From contig NZ_JAHXRW010000016.1 in the NCBI RefSeq assembly GCF_019429625.1, positions 1 through 64,000 on the forward strand: DNA of 64,000 nt. The letters run 5' to 3'. Both the position numbers and the translations under genes were made by a program. Shown one piece after another: positions 9,602 through 18,333 of the stretch (positions are counted from its first letter, which is position 1; every line of letters starts with the position of its first letter). The notes under the pieces are model-generated. The model was not told the DNA's origin, searched no databases, and was given only the letters and a program-made list of their open reading frames with translations. The stretch is from Celeribacter sp. PS-C1 (lineage in GTDB: Bacteria; Pseudomonadota; Alphaproteobacteria; Rhodobacterales; Rhodobacteraceae).

Positions 9602-9638
9602 CACTCTCTCTTTCTGTTGTCAAACCAGACTCAACACG

Positions 9639-9662
9639 TTTTGATTAACTCATCAATCAAAA
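9639..9662. promoter_or_regulatory. Candidate BetI operator overlapping a choX promoter
   Basis: TTTTGATT at 9639-9646 is repeated inverted as AATCAAAA at 9655-9662 with an 8-bp spacer, a dyad of the size TetR proteins bind. On the plus strand TTGTCA at 9617-9622 and TTTGAT at 9640-9645, 17 bp apart, resemble a promoter for choX, and the dyad covers its -10 region. It lies between divergent betI and choX. Binding is inferred. Confidence 0.55.
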
Positions 9663-9682
9663 TAAAACAGGGACCACCTCAG

Positions 9683-10612
9683 ATGCTCAGAACAACCGCT
9701 CTCGCGACCATTCTTGCAGCCACCCAATTCAGCGCACTTGCGGCCTATGCCGAAACACCCTGCGACGCCGTGTCCTTCTCCGATGTGGGCTGGACCGACA
9801 TCACCACCACCACCTCCATCGCCAAACAGATCCTCGAACCTCTGGGCTATGACGTGGATGTCTCCGTGCTCTCCGTACCGGTGACCTTCGCGTCGCTCTC
9901 TGGCGGCGACACCGACATTTTCCTCGGCAACTGGATGCCGGCACAGGCCGGCGCCGTGCAGCCCTACCTCGACGACGGCACCATCGTGATTGCGCACGAA
10001 AACCTGCAAGGCACCGTCTACACCCTCGCCGTCCCGGCCTATACCTATGAGAAAGGCCTGAAAGATTTCGCCGACATCGCCAAATTCGCCGATGAACTGG
10101 ACGAGACCATCTACGGCATCGAGCCGGGCAACGAAGGCAACGACTACCTGATCGGTCTGACCGAGGCGAACACCCACGGTCTGGGCGAGTTCGACGTCAA
10201 GGAAAGCTCCGAGCAAGGCATGCTGAGCCAGGTGCGCCGTGCGTATGACAAAGGTGAAGACGTGGTCTTCCTCGGCTGGGCACCGCATCCGATGAACGTC
10301 AACTTCGATCTGAAATACCTCACCGGCGGCGAAGAGTTCTTTGGCGGCGTGGGCGTCGTGAATACGCTGACCCGCGCGGGTTTCTCCGAAGAATGCCCCA
10401 ATGTCGGCAAGCTTCTGACCAACCTCGACTTCACCGTCTCCATGGAAAGCGAGATCATGGGCGCGATCCTCAATGACGGCGAAGATGCCGATGACGCGGT
10501 CAAAGCCTATGTCGCAGCCCACCCCGAGATTCTCGATCCGTGGCTCGAAGGCGTGACCACCACGGCGGGCGAGCCGGGTCTTCCGGCTGTGAAAGCGGCG
10601 TTCGGTCTCTGA
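9683..10612 (+). CDS. choX: Choline ABC transporter substrate-binding protein
   Basis: 309 residues with a signal peptide ending near AAYA-ETPCD. The start at 9683 follows AGGGA. The mature part has the glycine-betaine/choline-binding OpuAC layout: DVGWTDITTTTSIAKQILEPLGYDV, the ligand-pocket stretch FLGNWMPAQ, IEPGNEGNDYL and VFLGWAPHPMN. The aromatic residues in these stretches form the cage that holds the quaternary ammonium in ChoX. It captures choline in the periplasm for ChoW/ChoV. The gene is divergent from betI and is followed by a hairpin before choW, which probably sets a higher level for the binding protein. Confidence 0.9.
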   Translation: MLRTTALATILAATQFSALAAYAETPCDAVSFSDVGWTDITTTTSIAKQILEPLGYDVDVSVLSVPVTFASLSGGDTDIFLGNWMPAQAGAVQPYLDDGTIVIAHENLQGTVYTLAVPAYTYEKGLKDFADIAKFADELDETIYGIEPGNEGNDYLIGLTEANTHGLGEFDVKESSEQGMLSQVRRAYDKGEDVVFLGWAPHPMNVNFDLKYLTGGEEFFGGVGVVNTLTRAGFSEECPNVGKLLTNLDFTVSMESEIMGAILNDGEDADDAVKAYVAAHPEILDPWLEGVTTTAGEPGLPAVKAAFGL

Positions 10613-10620
10613 TCAAACAC

Positions 10621-10650
10621 GGCCCGGGGGCGCACACCCTCGGGCCTTTC
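10621..10650 (+). terminator. Attenuating hairpin between choX and choW
   Basis: GGCCCGGGGG at 10621-10630 pairs with CCCTCGGGCC at 10637-10646 (one G-T pair), followed by TTTCGTTTT. It lies between two genes of one transport operon, so partial termination is the likely role. Confidence 0.65.
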
Positions 10651-10694
10651 GTTTTGAGACCTACCGCCAAGACTCCCAGAAGATCGGAAACGCA

Positions 10695-11528
10695 ATGAGC
10701 TGGATCACAGATTATAAAATCCCGGTCGGAGAGGTCGCCGCCGACTTTTTCGACTGGATGCAACACCACGGAGGCTGGTTCTTCGACGCGCTCTCCGCCG
10801 CGCTCGAATGGATGATCGATGCCGTTCTGTGGGTGCTGCAAACCCCGCCGCCGCTGGTGGTCATCGCCGTCTTTGTGGCAGGCACATGGGCGCTGCAACG
10901 CAATTGGAAAGCCTGCTTGCTCGTGGCTCTCGGGTTTCTGTTCATCCTCAACCAAGACTATTGGGAAGAAGCGACCGAAAGCCTCACGCTCGTTGTCGCC
11001 TCCTGTGTCGTCTGTATGGCGCTTGGCGTGCCCATTGGCATCTATGCCGCGCGACGCCCCGGATTTTACCGCGTGCTGCGACCGATCCTTGATCTGATGC
11101 AAACGCTGCCGACCTTCGTGTATCTGATCCCCGCGATCGTGTTTTTCGGCATCGGCATGGTCCCGGGCCTTTTGGCCACTGTGGTCTTTGTGCTGCCCGC
11201 GCCGATCCGTCTGACGCATCTCGGCATCAGCTCCACCCCGCCCGCTTTGCTCGAAGCCGTTCAAGCCTTTGGCGGCACCTCGCGGCAGTTGCTGTGGAAG
11301 GTCGAACTGCCCTTCGCCCTGCCGCAGATCATGGCTGGCCTCAACCAGACCATCATGCTGTCGCTCTCCATGGTCGTGGTTGCCGCCCTCGTGGGTGCCG
11401 ATGGTCTCGGCGTGCCGGTGGTGCGCGCACTCAATCAGGTGAACACCGCTTTGGGCTTTGAAAGTGGCTTTGTCATCGTCGTGCTGGCCATCATGCTGGA
11501 CCGTGTCTTGAGGATTGAACGCAAATGA
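10695..11528 (+). CDS. choW: Choline ABC transporter permease
   Basis: 277 residues with several membrane segments. It shows the binding-protein-dependent permease fold (VVASCVVCMALGVPIGIYAARR, LDLMQTLPTFVYLIPAIVFFG) and an EAA-like loop, AVQAFGGTSRQLLWKVELPFALPQ, that contacts the ATPase. The overall layout matches ProW/ChoW. It forms the inner-membrane channel for choline. It overlaps choV by 4 bp (ATGA), suggesting coupled translation. Confidence 0.9.
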   Translation: MSWITDYKIPVGEVAADFFDWMQHHGGWFFDALSAALEWMIDAVLWVLQTPPPLVVIAVFVAGTWALQRNWKACLLVALGFLFILNQDYWEEATESLTLVVASCVVCMALGVPIGIYAARRPGFYRVLRPILDLMQTLPTFVYLIPAIVFFGIGMVPGLLATVVFVLPAPIRLTHLGISSTPPALLEAVQAFGGTSRQLLWKVELPFALPQIMAGLNQTIMLSLSMVVVAALVGADGLGVPVVRALNQVNTALGFESGFVIVVLAIMLDRVLRIERK

Positions 11529-12547
11529 CCGCTGTGATTTTTGACAATGTTTCCATCGTCTTTGGAAACAAACCTGAGACCGCCCTGCCCCTTATGGACC
11601 AAGGCAAGGAACGCTCTGAGGTGCAGGAGGCCACCAGCCAGGTGCTCGGCGTGCACAACTGTTCACTTGAAGTGCAAGAGGGTGAAATCCTCGTCCTGAT
11701 GGGCCTGTCCGGCTCGGGAAAATCAACACTTCTGCGCGCGGTCAACGGGCTAAACCCCGTGGTGCGCGGCGAGGTGAAGATTAGCGACGGCAACGGCATG
11801 GCCAGCGTGACACATGCCGACGCCAAAGGCCTGCGTGCTCTACGTCAGAGCCGGGTCGCGATGGTGTTCCAGCAATTCGGCCTCCTGCCCTGGCGCACCG
11901 TGCGTGAGAATGTCGGACTTGGCCTTGAGCTCGCTCATGTCCCGCCAGACGTCCGCGCGAAAAAGGTCGACGCCCAACTCAGCCTCGTGAACCTGACCGA
12001 CTGGGCCGAGAACAAGGTCTCGGAACTTTCGGGCGGTATGCAGCAACGTGTGGGCCTCGCCCGCGCCTTTGCCGCCGATGCGCCGATCTTGTTGATGGAC
12101 GAGCCGTTCTCCGCGCTTGATCCCTTGATCCGCAACCACTTGCAGGACGAATTGCTCGAACTGCAACGCAAGCTCAAACGCACGATCATTTTCGTGAGCC
12201 ACGACCTTGATGAGGCGTTCAAACTGGGCGACCGGATCGCGATCATGAAGGGCGGGCGCATCGTGCAATGCGGCACACCCAAGGACATCTTCGAGAACCC
12301 CGCCGACGATTACGTCGAGGAATTCGTCAACCATATGAACCCCTTGGGCGTCCTGACGGCGGGCGATGTGATGGAAGAGGCCAAGGGCGACCATGTCGAA
12401 ACCGTGGAAGCCTCCGTGCCGGTGATCCATCTCATGGCCCGTCTGGCGGAGATGGACACACCTCTGGGCGTGATGCAGGACGGGGCGCTGATCGGTCAGG
12501 CCTCGCGCGCCTCTTTGCTCAAGGAATTGGCGAAAAAATCGAACTAA
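11525..12547 (+). CDS. choV: Choline ABC transporter ATP-binding protein
   Basis: 340 residues. Walker A is GLSGSGKSTLLRA, the Q-loop follows in MVFQQFGLLPW, the signature is LSGGMQQRVGLARAFA, and Walker B is ILLMDEPFSALDP, with the switch histidine in FVSHDLDEA. The ~70 residues after the ATPase domain are degenerate CBS-like, as in ProV/ChoV. It powers choline uptake with ChoW. It ends before a strong hairpin. Confidence 0.92.
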   Translation: MTAVIFDNVSIVFGNKPETALPLMDQGKERSEVQEATSQVLGVHNCSLEVQEGEILVLMGLSGSGKSTLLRAVNGLNPVVRGEVKISDGNGMASVTHADAKGLRALRQSRVAMVFQQFGLLPWRTVRENVGLGLELAHVPPDVRAKKVDAQLSLVNLTDWAENKVSELSGGMQQRVGLARAFAADAPILLMDEPFSALDPLIRNHLQDELLELQRKLKRTIIFVSHDLDEAFKLGDRIAIMKGGRIVQCGTPKDIFENPADDYVEEFVNHMNPLGVLTAGDVMEEAKGDHVETVEASVPVIHLMARLAEMDTPLGVMQDGALIGQASRASLLKELAKKSN

Positions 12548-12553
12548 AACCAC

Positions 12554-12584
12554 GCCCCTCGCGGGGATCAAAACCGCGAGGGGC
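12554..12584 (+). terminator. Strong hairpin after choV
   Basis: A perfect 11-bp stem (GCCCCTCGCGG at 12554-12564 with CCGCGAGGGGC at 12574-12584) and a 9-nt loop, 6 bp after the choV stop. The T-run is weak, so termination may be partly factor-dependent. The following ~270 bp contain no gene and should hold the promoter of the next operon. Confidence 0.7.
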
Positions 12585-12859
12585 CTCTACCCGCCTGTGC
12601 GGCACCGCATGCAGCAAACAATTTTGCTACGTTTCAAAGAAATTTTTTGCATCTTTCGGAAAGGATCCTCGAAATTTTCTTTGGACAGCGGCGCCAAAAC
12701 ACGCAAGTATGATCAAAAATCAACCAACCTCGAATGGGTGGCTCAATTCTAAAGGGAGTGCGGTAGACATTCTCGCAAGGGCTGCTTTTCTAAAAGAACA
12801 ACGGGGACGGCCCAGACGTCGAAAAGATGCAGAGGCCAAAAAACAGGGACGTAAACACT

Positions 12860-13957
12860 GTGCTTGATCAAGGCTCAGACGCCTTTGTCGTGTTCGACAA
12901 GGTGCAAAAAAGTTATGACGGACAGACGCTTGTCGTCAAAGACCTCAACCTCTCAATTGGCAAGGGCGAATTTCTGACCATGCTCGGGCCGTCTGGCTCT
13001 GGCAAGACCACCTGCCTGATGATGCTCGCGGGCTTCGAGACCGCCACCCATGGCGATATTCTGCTCGACGGTCAGGGCATCAACAACATCCCGCCGCACA
13101 AACGCGGCATCGGCATGGTGTTCCAGAACTACGCGCTTTTCCCGCATATGACGGTGGCCGAAAACCTCGCCTTCCCTCTCGAAGTGCGCAAACTCGGCAA
13201 ATCCGACCGCGAGGCCAAGGTCAAACGCGCGCTCGACATGGTGCAGATGGGCGATTTCGCCAACCGCCGTCCGGCACAATTGTCCGGCGGTCAGCAGCAG
13301 CGGATCGCGTTGGCCCGCGCGCTGGTGTTCGAACCGGAACTCGTTTTGATGGACGAACCTCTGGGCGCGCTCGACAAACAGCTGCGCGAACACATGCAGT
13401 TCGAGATCACCCGTCTGGCGCATGAGTTGGGCATCACCACGGTCTACGTCACCCACGACCAGACCGAGGCGCTGACCATGTCCGACCGCGTCGCCGTCTT
13501 TAACGACGGACGCATCCAGCAACTCGATCCGCCTGACACGCTTTATGAAGAGCCGAAGAACAGCTTCGTCGCGCAATTCATCGGCGAAAACAATTCCTTG
13601 GAAGGCACGGTGAAAGAGCTGAACAACGACACTGCCGTGGTTCAACTCGACGATGGCGGGTTGATCGACTGTAAACCTGTGAACGTCAACAAAGTCGGCG
13701 ACCGCACCAAGGTCTCGATCCGCCCCGAGCGCGTTGAATACCGGTCGGAACGCTTTCAAGAGGGCGCGCATCTGCTCAAGGCCGAGGTTCTGGAGTTCAT
13801 CTACATGGGCGATGTGTTCCGCACCCGTCTGCGTGTCGCAGGGCGCGACGATTTCATCATGAAATGCCGCAACGCCCCTGACCAGATCCGGTTGAAACCC
13901 GGTGAAACGGTCAACATCGGCTGGATGCCCGAAGATTGCCGCGCGCTGGACGCCTGA
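12860..13957 (+). CDS. Polyamine-type ABC transporter ATP-binding protein (PotA-like)
   Basis: 365 residues from a GTG at 12860, preferred because AGGGAC lies 9 bp upstream; an ATG at 12827 would add 11 basic residues. The ATPase features are Walker A GPSGSGKTTCLMM, signature LSGGQQQRIALARAL, Walker B LVLMDEPLGALD and switch HDQTEAL. The C-terminal ~120 residues form the TOBE domain seen in PotA-type ATPases. It is followed by a binding protein and two permeases in the order typical of spermidine/putrescine importers. The substrate is not determined; location next to choline genes does not prove a related substrate. Confidence 0.85.
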   Translation: MLDQGSDAFVVFDKVQKSYDGQTLVVKDLNLSIGKGEFLTMLGPSGSGKTTCLMMLAGFETATHGDILLDGQGINNIPPHKRGIGMVFQNYALFPHMTVAENLAFPLEVRKLGKSDREAKVKRALDMVQMGDFANRRPAQLSGGQQQRIALARALVFEPELVLMDEPLGALDKQLREHMQFEITRLAHELGITTVYVTHDQTEALTMSDRVAVFNDGRIQQLDPPDTLYEEPKNSFVAQFIGENNSLEGTVKELNNDTAVVQLDDGGLIDCKPVNVNKVGDRTKVSIRPERVEYRSERFQEGAHLLKAEVLEFIYMGDVFRTRLRVAGRDDFIMKCRNAPDQIRLKPGETVNIGWMPEDCRALDA

Positions 13958-13976
13958 GCGTAGCGCGTCGGCCAAT

Positions 13977-13999
13977 TTACCCGTCAAAACGGCGGGTAA
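13977..13999 (+). promoter_or_regulatory. Hairpin between ATPase and binding-protein genes
   Basis: TTACCCG at 13977-13983 pairs with CGGGTAA at 13993-13999. It sits in the 86-bp gap before the binding-protein gene and may stabilise or attenuate the transcript. Confidence 0.35.
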
Positions 14000-14043
14000 C
14001 ATAACCATAAAAACACCAACTAAAGACCAACTTGGAGAGTTAC

Positions 14044-15141
14044 ATGAAACTGACGACCCTTGCCGCCGCCTTGTCCGCGACTGCACTCACCCTGCCCGCC
14101 TTTGCCGCGGATATGACCATCGTGTCCTGGGGCGGCGCCTATCAGTCCAGCCAGCAAAAGGCCTACACCGAGCCCTATGCCGAGATGAACCCCGACTTCA
14201 ACGCGATCTGGGACGAAAGCTCCGGCGAGGCCGTGGCAAAACTGCGCGCTATGGACGAAGCGGGCAATGTGACCTGGGATCTGGTCGACGTCGAAGGCCC
14301 GGACGCCGTGCGTCTCTGTGACGAAGGCCTCGCGCTCGAGGTTGATGTCGACGAAATTCTGGCGCCGGGCGATGACGGCTCCGCCCCCTCCGACGACTTC
14401 GGTCCGTCTTTGATCAGCGAATGCTTCATCCCGCAGATCGTGTTCTCCACCACCTTCGGCTATCGCACCGACGTCGAAGCATGGGGCGACAGCAAACCCG
14501 AGGACCTCTGTGCGGTCTTCGATCTGGAGACCTTCCCCGGCAAACGCGCTCTGCAAAAGAGCCCCAAGAAGAACCTCGAATGGGCGCTCCTGTGTGACGG
14601 CGTCGAACAAGATGCGCTCTATGACGTGCTGGACGAGGACGGCGGCGTGGAACGTGCGCTGGCCAAACTCGACACCATCAAGGACGAGGTTGTCTGGTGG
14701 TCCGCAGGCGCCGAAACCCCGCAGCTTCTGGCGGACGGCGAAGTTGTGATCGGTTCCACTTACAATGGCCGCCTTTTCTCCGTGATCGAAGAACAGGACC
14801 AGCCGGTCGCGATGCTCTGGGACTACCAAGTGTTTGACTTTGACGGTTGGGTGATCCCGGCGAACCTTCCGGCAGAGCGTGAAGCCGCTGTGATGGAATT
14901 CGTGAAATACGCCACCGACACGCAACGTCTGGCGGATCAGGCGAAATACATCTCCTACGGTCCGGCCCGTGCGTCTTCGCAGCCGCTCGTTGGCCAACAC
15001 GCCGAACTGGGTATCGAGATGGCGCCGCATATGCCGACCAATCCGGAGAACGCACAGCGCTTCCTCGTGAATAACCTCGACTGGTGGGCCGACAACCAGG
15101 ACGACGCCGAAGCCAAGTTCCAAGCCTGGCTTGCGCAATAA
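14044..15141 (+). CDS. Polyamine-type periplasmic substrate-binding protein
   Basis: 365 residues with a signal peptide (MKLTTLAAALSATALTLPAFA-AD). The start at 14044 has GGAGAG 5 bp upstream. The mature N-terminus MTIVSWGGAYQSSQQKAY is typical of the PotD/PotF-like group of solute-binding proteins (SBP_bac_8), and PANLPAEREAAVMEFVKYAT is typical of its C-terminal lobe. It delivers its ligand to the two permeases encoded next. Hairpins flank the gene on both sides, which often goes with higher expression of the binding protein. The ligand is unknown. Confidence 0.85.
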   Translation: MKLTTLAAALSATALTLPAFAADMTIVSWGGAYQSSQQKAYTEPYAEMNPDFNAIWDESSGEAVAKLRAMDEAGNVTWDLVDVEGPDAVRLCDEGLALEVDVDEILAPGDDGSAPSDDFGPSLISECFIPQIVFSTTFGYRTDVEAWGDSKPEDLCAVFDLETFPGKRALQKSPKKNLEWALLCDGVEQDALYDVLDEDGGVERALAKLDTIKDEVVWWSAGAETPQLLADGEVVIGSTYNGRLFSVIEEQDQPVAMLWDYQVFDFDGWVIPANLPAEREAAVMEFVKYATDTQRLADQAKYISYGPARASSQPLVGQHAELGIEMAPHMPTNPENAQRFLVNNLDWWADNQDDAEAKFQAWLAQ

Positions 15142-15142
15142 G

Positions 15143-15165
15143 TGTTTAAGCTAAACGCTTAAACA
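15143..15165 (+). promoter_or_regulatory. Hairpin after the binding-protein gene
   Basis: TGTTTAAGC at 15143-15151 pairs perfectly with GCTTAAACA at 15157-15165 over a 5-nt loop, directly after the stop codon. The stem is AT-rich. It may protect the upstream message or reduce read-through to the permeases. Confidence 0.5.
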
Positions 15166-15234
15166 TGAAATGAAAAAGCAAAGGGGCGCCCTGTCCCTTT
15201 GCTCCTGACACGCCTCAGACACGATGGACGGATC

Positions 15235-16521
15235 ATGAGCGACACGACCACAGAAGACAGCACCCAAAACGGCCCGGTTCTCGCCGCCGATGGCACGCCC
15301 TTACGCCGCAGTCTCGCACGCGCGCTCCGCCGCCAGAAACTGCGGGCTTTGATGCTGATCGCGCCGCTTCTGATCTTTATCATGGTCACCTTCATTTTGC
15401 CCGTGGCAGATATGCTCTACCGCTCAGTCGAGAATGGCATCGTTTCTGAGACCCTGCCGCGCACGGTGGTCGCACTTGCGGACTGGGACGCCAGTGGCGA
15501 TACCCCACCCGATGAGGCAGTCTTCGCCGCGCTGGCCGCCGATATGCAAATCGCCGCCGAGGAAAAGACTCACACCAAACTCGGGTCGCGCCTCAATTAC
15601 GAAAATCCGGGCATGTCGTCCCTGTTCCGTAAATCCGGCCGCCAAGTGCGGCGTTGGGATCTGGAAACCGACGCGCCGTTCATGGAGAAATTCCTCGACA
15701 TCGACGAGGACTGGAGCGACATTGACGTCTGGCGCACGATCCAGACCTATTCGCCCTCGACGACCTCCGGCTATTATCTGGCCGCAGTGGACATGCAGTT
15801 GGGCGCCGATGGCCCCGAGATGCGGCCGGAAAACGAACGCATCTACCTCAAACTCTTTGGTCGCACTCTGATGATGTCTTTGGCCATCACCTTGAGCTGT
15901 ATCGCCTTGGGTTATCCGGTCGCCTGGCTTTTGGCGAACCTACCGATGCGAACGTCCAACCTCTTGATGATCCTTGTCCTCTTGCCCTTCTGGACCTCAC
16001 TTTTAGTCCGAACATCGGCGTGGAAAATCCTGCTGCAACAACAGGGTGTGATCAACGACATCCTTGTCTGGATCGGCCTTGTGTCAGATGACGCGCGGCT
16101 TGTGATGATCAACAACCAATTGGGCACGATCATCGCCATGACGCACATCCTTTTGCCCTTCATGATCCTGCCGATGTATTCCGTGATGCAGTCGATCAAC
16201 CCGAGTTACCTGCGCGCCGCCAAAAGCCTCGGCGCCACAGATTGGACGGCGTTCTGGCGGGTCTATTTCCCGCAGACCGTGCCGGGCATTGGCGCAGGAT
16301 CGATCCTCGTGTTCATTCTTGCCATCGGCTATTACATCACGCCCGCCCTCGTCGGCGGCACCACGGGGACATTCATCTCGAACCGCATCGCCTTTCACAT
16401 TTCGACCTCGCTCAACTGGGGCTTGGCGGCCGCGCTTGGCGGCATCCTTCTCGCGGTCGTTCTCGTGTTCTACTGGGCCTATGACAAATTTGTCGGCATC
16501 GACAACGTGAAGCTGGGGTAA
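15235..16521 (+). CDS. ABC transporter permease with long periplasmic insertion
   Basis: 428 residues from the ATG at 15235. The first membrane segment (LMLIAPLLIFIMVTFILPVA) is followed by ~160 residues of hydrophilic, acidic sequence before the second segment (LMMSLAITLSCIALGYPVAWLL). PotB-type permeases have a much shorter loop here, so this is an inserted periplasmic domain. The rest is a standard PotB-like core with the coupling loop AAKSLGATDWTAFWRVYFP. It pairs with the next permease, 5 bp downstream. The insert may add a contact with the binding protein; that is inference. Confidence 0.85.
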   Translation: MSDTTTEDSTQNGPVLAADGTPLRRSLARALRRQKLRALMLIAPLLIFIMVTFILPVADMLYRSVENGIVSETLPRTVVALADWDASGDTPPDEAVFAALAADMQIAAEEKTHTKLGSRLNYENPGMSSLFRKSGRQVRRWDLETDAPFMEKFLDIDEDWSDIDVWRTIQTYSPSTTSGYYLAAVDMQLGADGPEMRPENERIYLKLFGRTLMMSLAITLSCIALGYPVAWLLANLPMRTSNLLMILVLLPFWTSLLVRTSAWKILLQQQGVINDILVWIGLVSDDARLVMINNQLGTIIAMTHILLPFMILPMYSVMQSINPSYLRAAKSLGATDWTAFWRVYFPQTVPGIGAGSILVFILAIGYYITPALVGGTTGTFISNRIAFHISTSLNWGLAAALGGILLAVVLVFYWAYDKFVGIDNVKLG

Positions 16522-16526
16522 TTGCC

Positions 16527-17378
16527 ATGAGTTTGCCATCCTACGCCACCACCGGTCAGCGCATCTGGTACTACAGTTTCCGTGTGCTTTGCGGTCTGAT
16601 CTTTTTCTTCCTGATCGCGCCGATCGTCGTTGTCATCCCGCTCAGCTTCAATGCACAGGATTTCTTCACCTTCACGCCGGAGATGTTGCGCCTTGATCCC
16701 GAGGGCTATTCGCTCAAGCACTACCGCGATTTCTTCGGCAACAGCGATTGGCAGCTGGCGCTTTGGAACTCGCTGAAGATCGCGCCTCTGGCAACGATCC
16801 TCTCCGTGAGCCTCGGCACCCTCGCCGCCATCGGCCTTAGCCAGCCGCATGTGCCGTTTCGTCGGGCGATCATGGCGCTTTTGATCTCTCCGATGATTGT
16901 GCCCCTGATCATCTCCGCCGCCGGCATGTATTTCTTTTTCAGCCGGATCGGCTTGCAAGGCACTTATACCGGCGTCGTTCTGGCCCATGCGGCCCTCGGC
17001 ATCCCCTTCGTGATCATCACGGTAACCGCGACGCTCGTGGGCTTTGACAATTCGCTCACCCGCGCCGCCGCCAATATGGGCGCCGACCCGGTGACCACGT
17101 TTTTCCGGGTGCAGATGCCGCTGATCCTGCCGGGGGTGATCTCCGGCGCGCTCTTTGCCTTTATCACCTCATTCGATGAGGTGATCGTCATCTTGTTCGT
17201 CGGCTCGGCCAGTCAAAAGACCCTGCCGTGGCAGATGTTCATCGGCTTGCGCGAACAAATCAGCCCGACGATCTTGGCTGTGGCGACCATCCTCGTGGTG
17301 ATCTCCATCGCCCTTCTGACGACCGTCGAACTGTTGCGCCGCCGCTCCGAGCGCCTGCGTGGGATTACGGGGCGCTGA
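16527..17378 (+). CDS. ABC transporter permease (PotC-like)
   Basis: 283 residues. An N-terminal membrane segment (FFFLIAPIVVVIPLSFNA) is followed by a five-segment core and the coupling loop AAANMGADPVTTFFRVQMPLILPG, the usual form of PotC-type permeases. It begins 5 bp after the first permease gene, and the two form the heterodimeric channel of this importer. Its 3' end overlaps the convergent carboxymuconolactone-decarboxylase-like gene by 14 bp. Confidence 0.88.
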   Translation: MSLPSYATTGQRIWYYSFRVLCGLIFFFLIAPIVVVIPLSFNAQDFFTFTPEMLRLDPEGYSLKHYRDFFGNSDWQLALWNSLKIAPLATILSVSLGTLAAIGLSQPHVPFRRAIMALLISPMIVPLIISAAGMYFFFSRIGLQGTYTGVVLAHAALGIPFVIITVTATLVGFDNSLTRAAANMGADPVTTFFRVQMPLILPGVISGALFAFITSFDEVIVILFVGSASQKTLPWQMFIGLREQISPTILAVATILVVISIALLTTVELLRRRSERLRGITGR

Positions 17379-17781
17379 AAGCCGCGTCCTGCCGTGCGGC
17401 AAAGACCTCCTTGGCGGCGAACAAGCCGTTGAGCGCGGCAGGAAAACCGGCATAGACCGCCATTTGCATCAGGATCTCGGTGATCTCCTCTCGACTAAGG
17501 CCGACGTTGAGGCCGGCCTCCAGATGCACCTTGAGCTGCGGTTGCGCCGTGCCCATAGCCGTCAGCGCGGCAATTGTCGCGATTTCGCGATCCCGCAGTG
17601 ACAGTCCGGGGCGCGAGTAGATGTCGCCAAAGGGAAACTCGAAAAGATAGGTGGCAAAATCTGGGGCAATATCGGCCAGCGCATCGATGACATGTTGCCC
17701 CGCTTGGCCGTCGATCTCCTCAAGTGCGCGCTTGCCGCGCTCCAAACGAGTCGTCGTGGTCATTCTGTCGTGGTTCGTCAT
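17365..17781 (-). CDS. Carboxymuconolactone decarboxylase (CMD/AhpD-like) family protein
   Basis: 138 residues. The start at 17781 has AAGGACG upstream. The stretch FGDIYSRPGLSLRDREIATIAALTAMG is the hallmark of the CMD family, followed by HLEAGLNVGLSREEITEILMQMAVYAGFPAALN. The CxxC pair of AhpD peroxidase-type members is absent, so a decarboxylase-like or unknown role is more likely than alkylhydroperoxidase. Its first 62 bp overlap the end of the upstream merR-like gene in another frame, so the two are transcribed together and MerR control is likely. Confidence 0.8.
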   Translation of the reverse strand: MTNHDRMTTTTRLERGKRALEEIDGQAGQHVIDALADIAPDFATYLFEFPFGDIYSRPGLSLRDREIATIAALTAMGTAQPQLKVHLEAGLNVGLSREEITEILMQMAVYAGFPAALNGLFAAKEVFAARQDAAFSAP

Positions 17782-18145
17782 GGGAATGCGTCCTTTGTTC
17801 CGCTTCGACATATGTGTCGATTTTGGTGTCGAGGACGAGAAGACAGGACTGAAGATCGGCCAGATGGGCGCGCACCTCTTCACGATGCTCTTCCAGCATG
17901 CGCCGACGCTCCGGCCCGGTGTGATCACCCGCCGCGCGCAACTCCGCATAGCGCAACATGTCACGGATCGGCATGCCGGTCGTTTTCAAACGGTCGAGAA
18001 AGGCGATCCAGACGAGAATGCTCTCGTCATAATCCCGCCGTCCGCCCGCATCGCGATCCGCATAAGGCAGCAGCCCGATGCGTTCGTAATAGCGAATGGT
18101 ATGGGCCGAAAGCCCCGAGCGTTTGGCAAGTTCACCGATCTTCAT
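17720..18145 (-). CDS. MerR-family transcriptional regulator
   Basis: 141 residues. The N-terminus MKIGELAKRSGLSAHTIRYYERIGLLP is a textbook MerR helix-turn-helix, followed by the second wing and a coiled dimerisation helix (HREEVRAHLADLQSCLLVLDTKIDTY). No paired cysteines for metal sensing are seen, so a small-molecule or redox ligand is likelier. The C-terminal ~20 codons overlap the following gene. A promoter with the 19-bp spacer typical of MerR control lies upstream and points at this gene. Confidence 0.88.
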   Translation of the reverse strand: MKIGELAKRSGLSAHTIRYYERIGLLPYADRDAGGRRDYDESILVWIAFLDRLKTTGMPIRDMLRYAELRAAGDHTGPERRRMLEEHREEVRAHLADLQSCLLVLDTKIDTYVEAEQRTHSHDEPRQNDHDDSFGARQART

Positions 18146-18174
18146 AGCCCTGCTTTCTCATCAAGACGCAGACA

Positions 18175-18205
18175 AGCCTAGAGGTTCGAGCGCGCTCTAA
18201 GTCAA
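18175..18205 (-). promoter_or_regulatory. MerR-type promoter with 19-bp spacer
   Basis: On the minus strand TTGACT (18205-18200) and TAGGCT (18180-18175) are separated by 19 bp, the overlong spacing that MerR activators correct by twisting DNA. The spacer contains the self-complementary GAGCGCGCTC. It lies 30 bp before the merR-like start. Confidence 0.6.
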
Positions 18206-18333
18206 GCATGTTTCTCACATCTTTTTCCGGCCTTTGAGCCGCGCCCGTCACGCAAACCGGCCTGTGCATCTTCGGAACTGGCCCTTGGCGCATAGGCCGG
18301 ATATGTCCAGACAAGCACCCATAAGGCCCCCAG

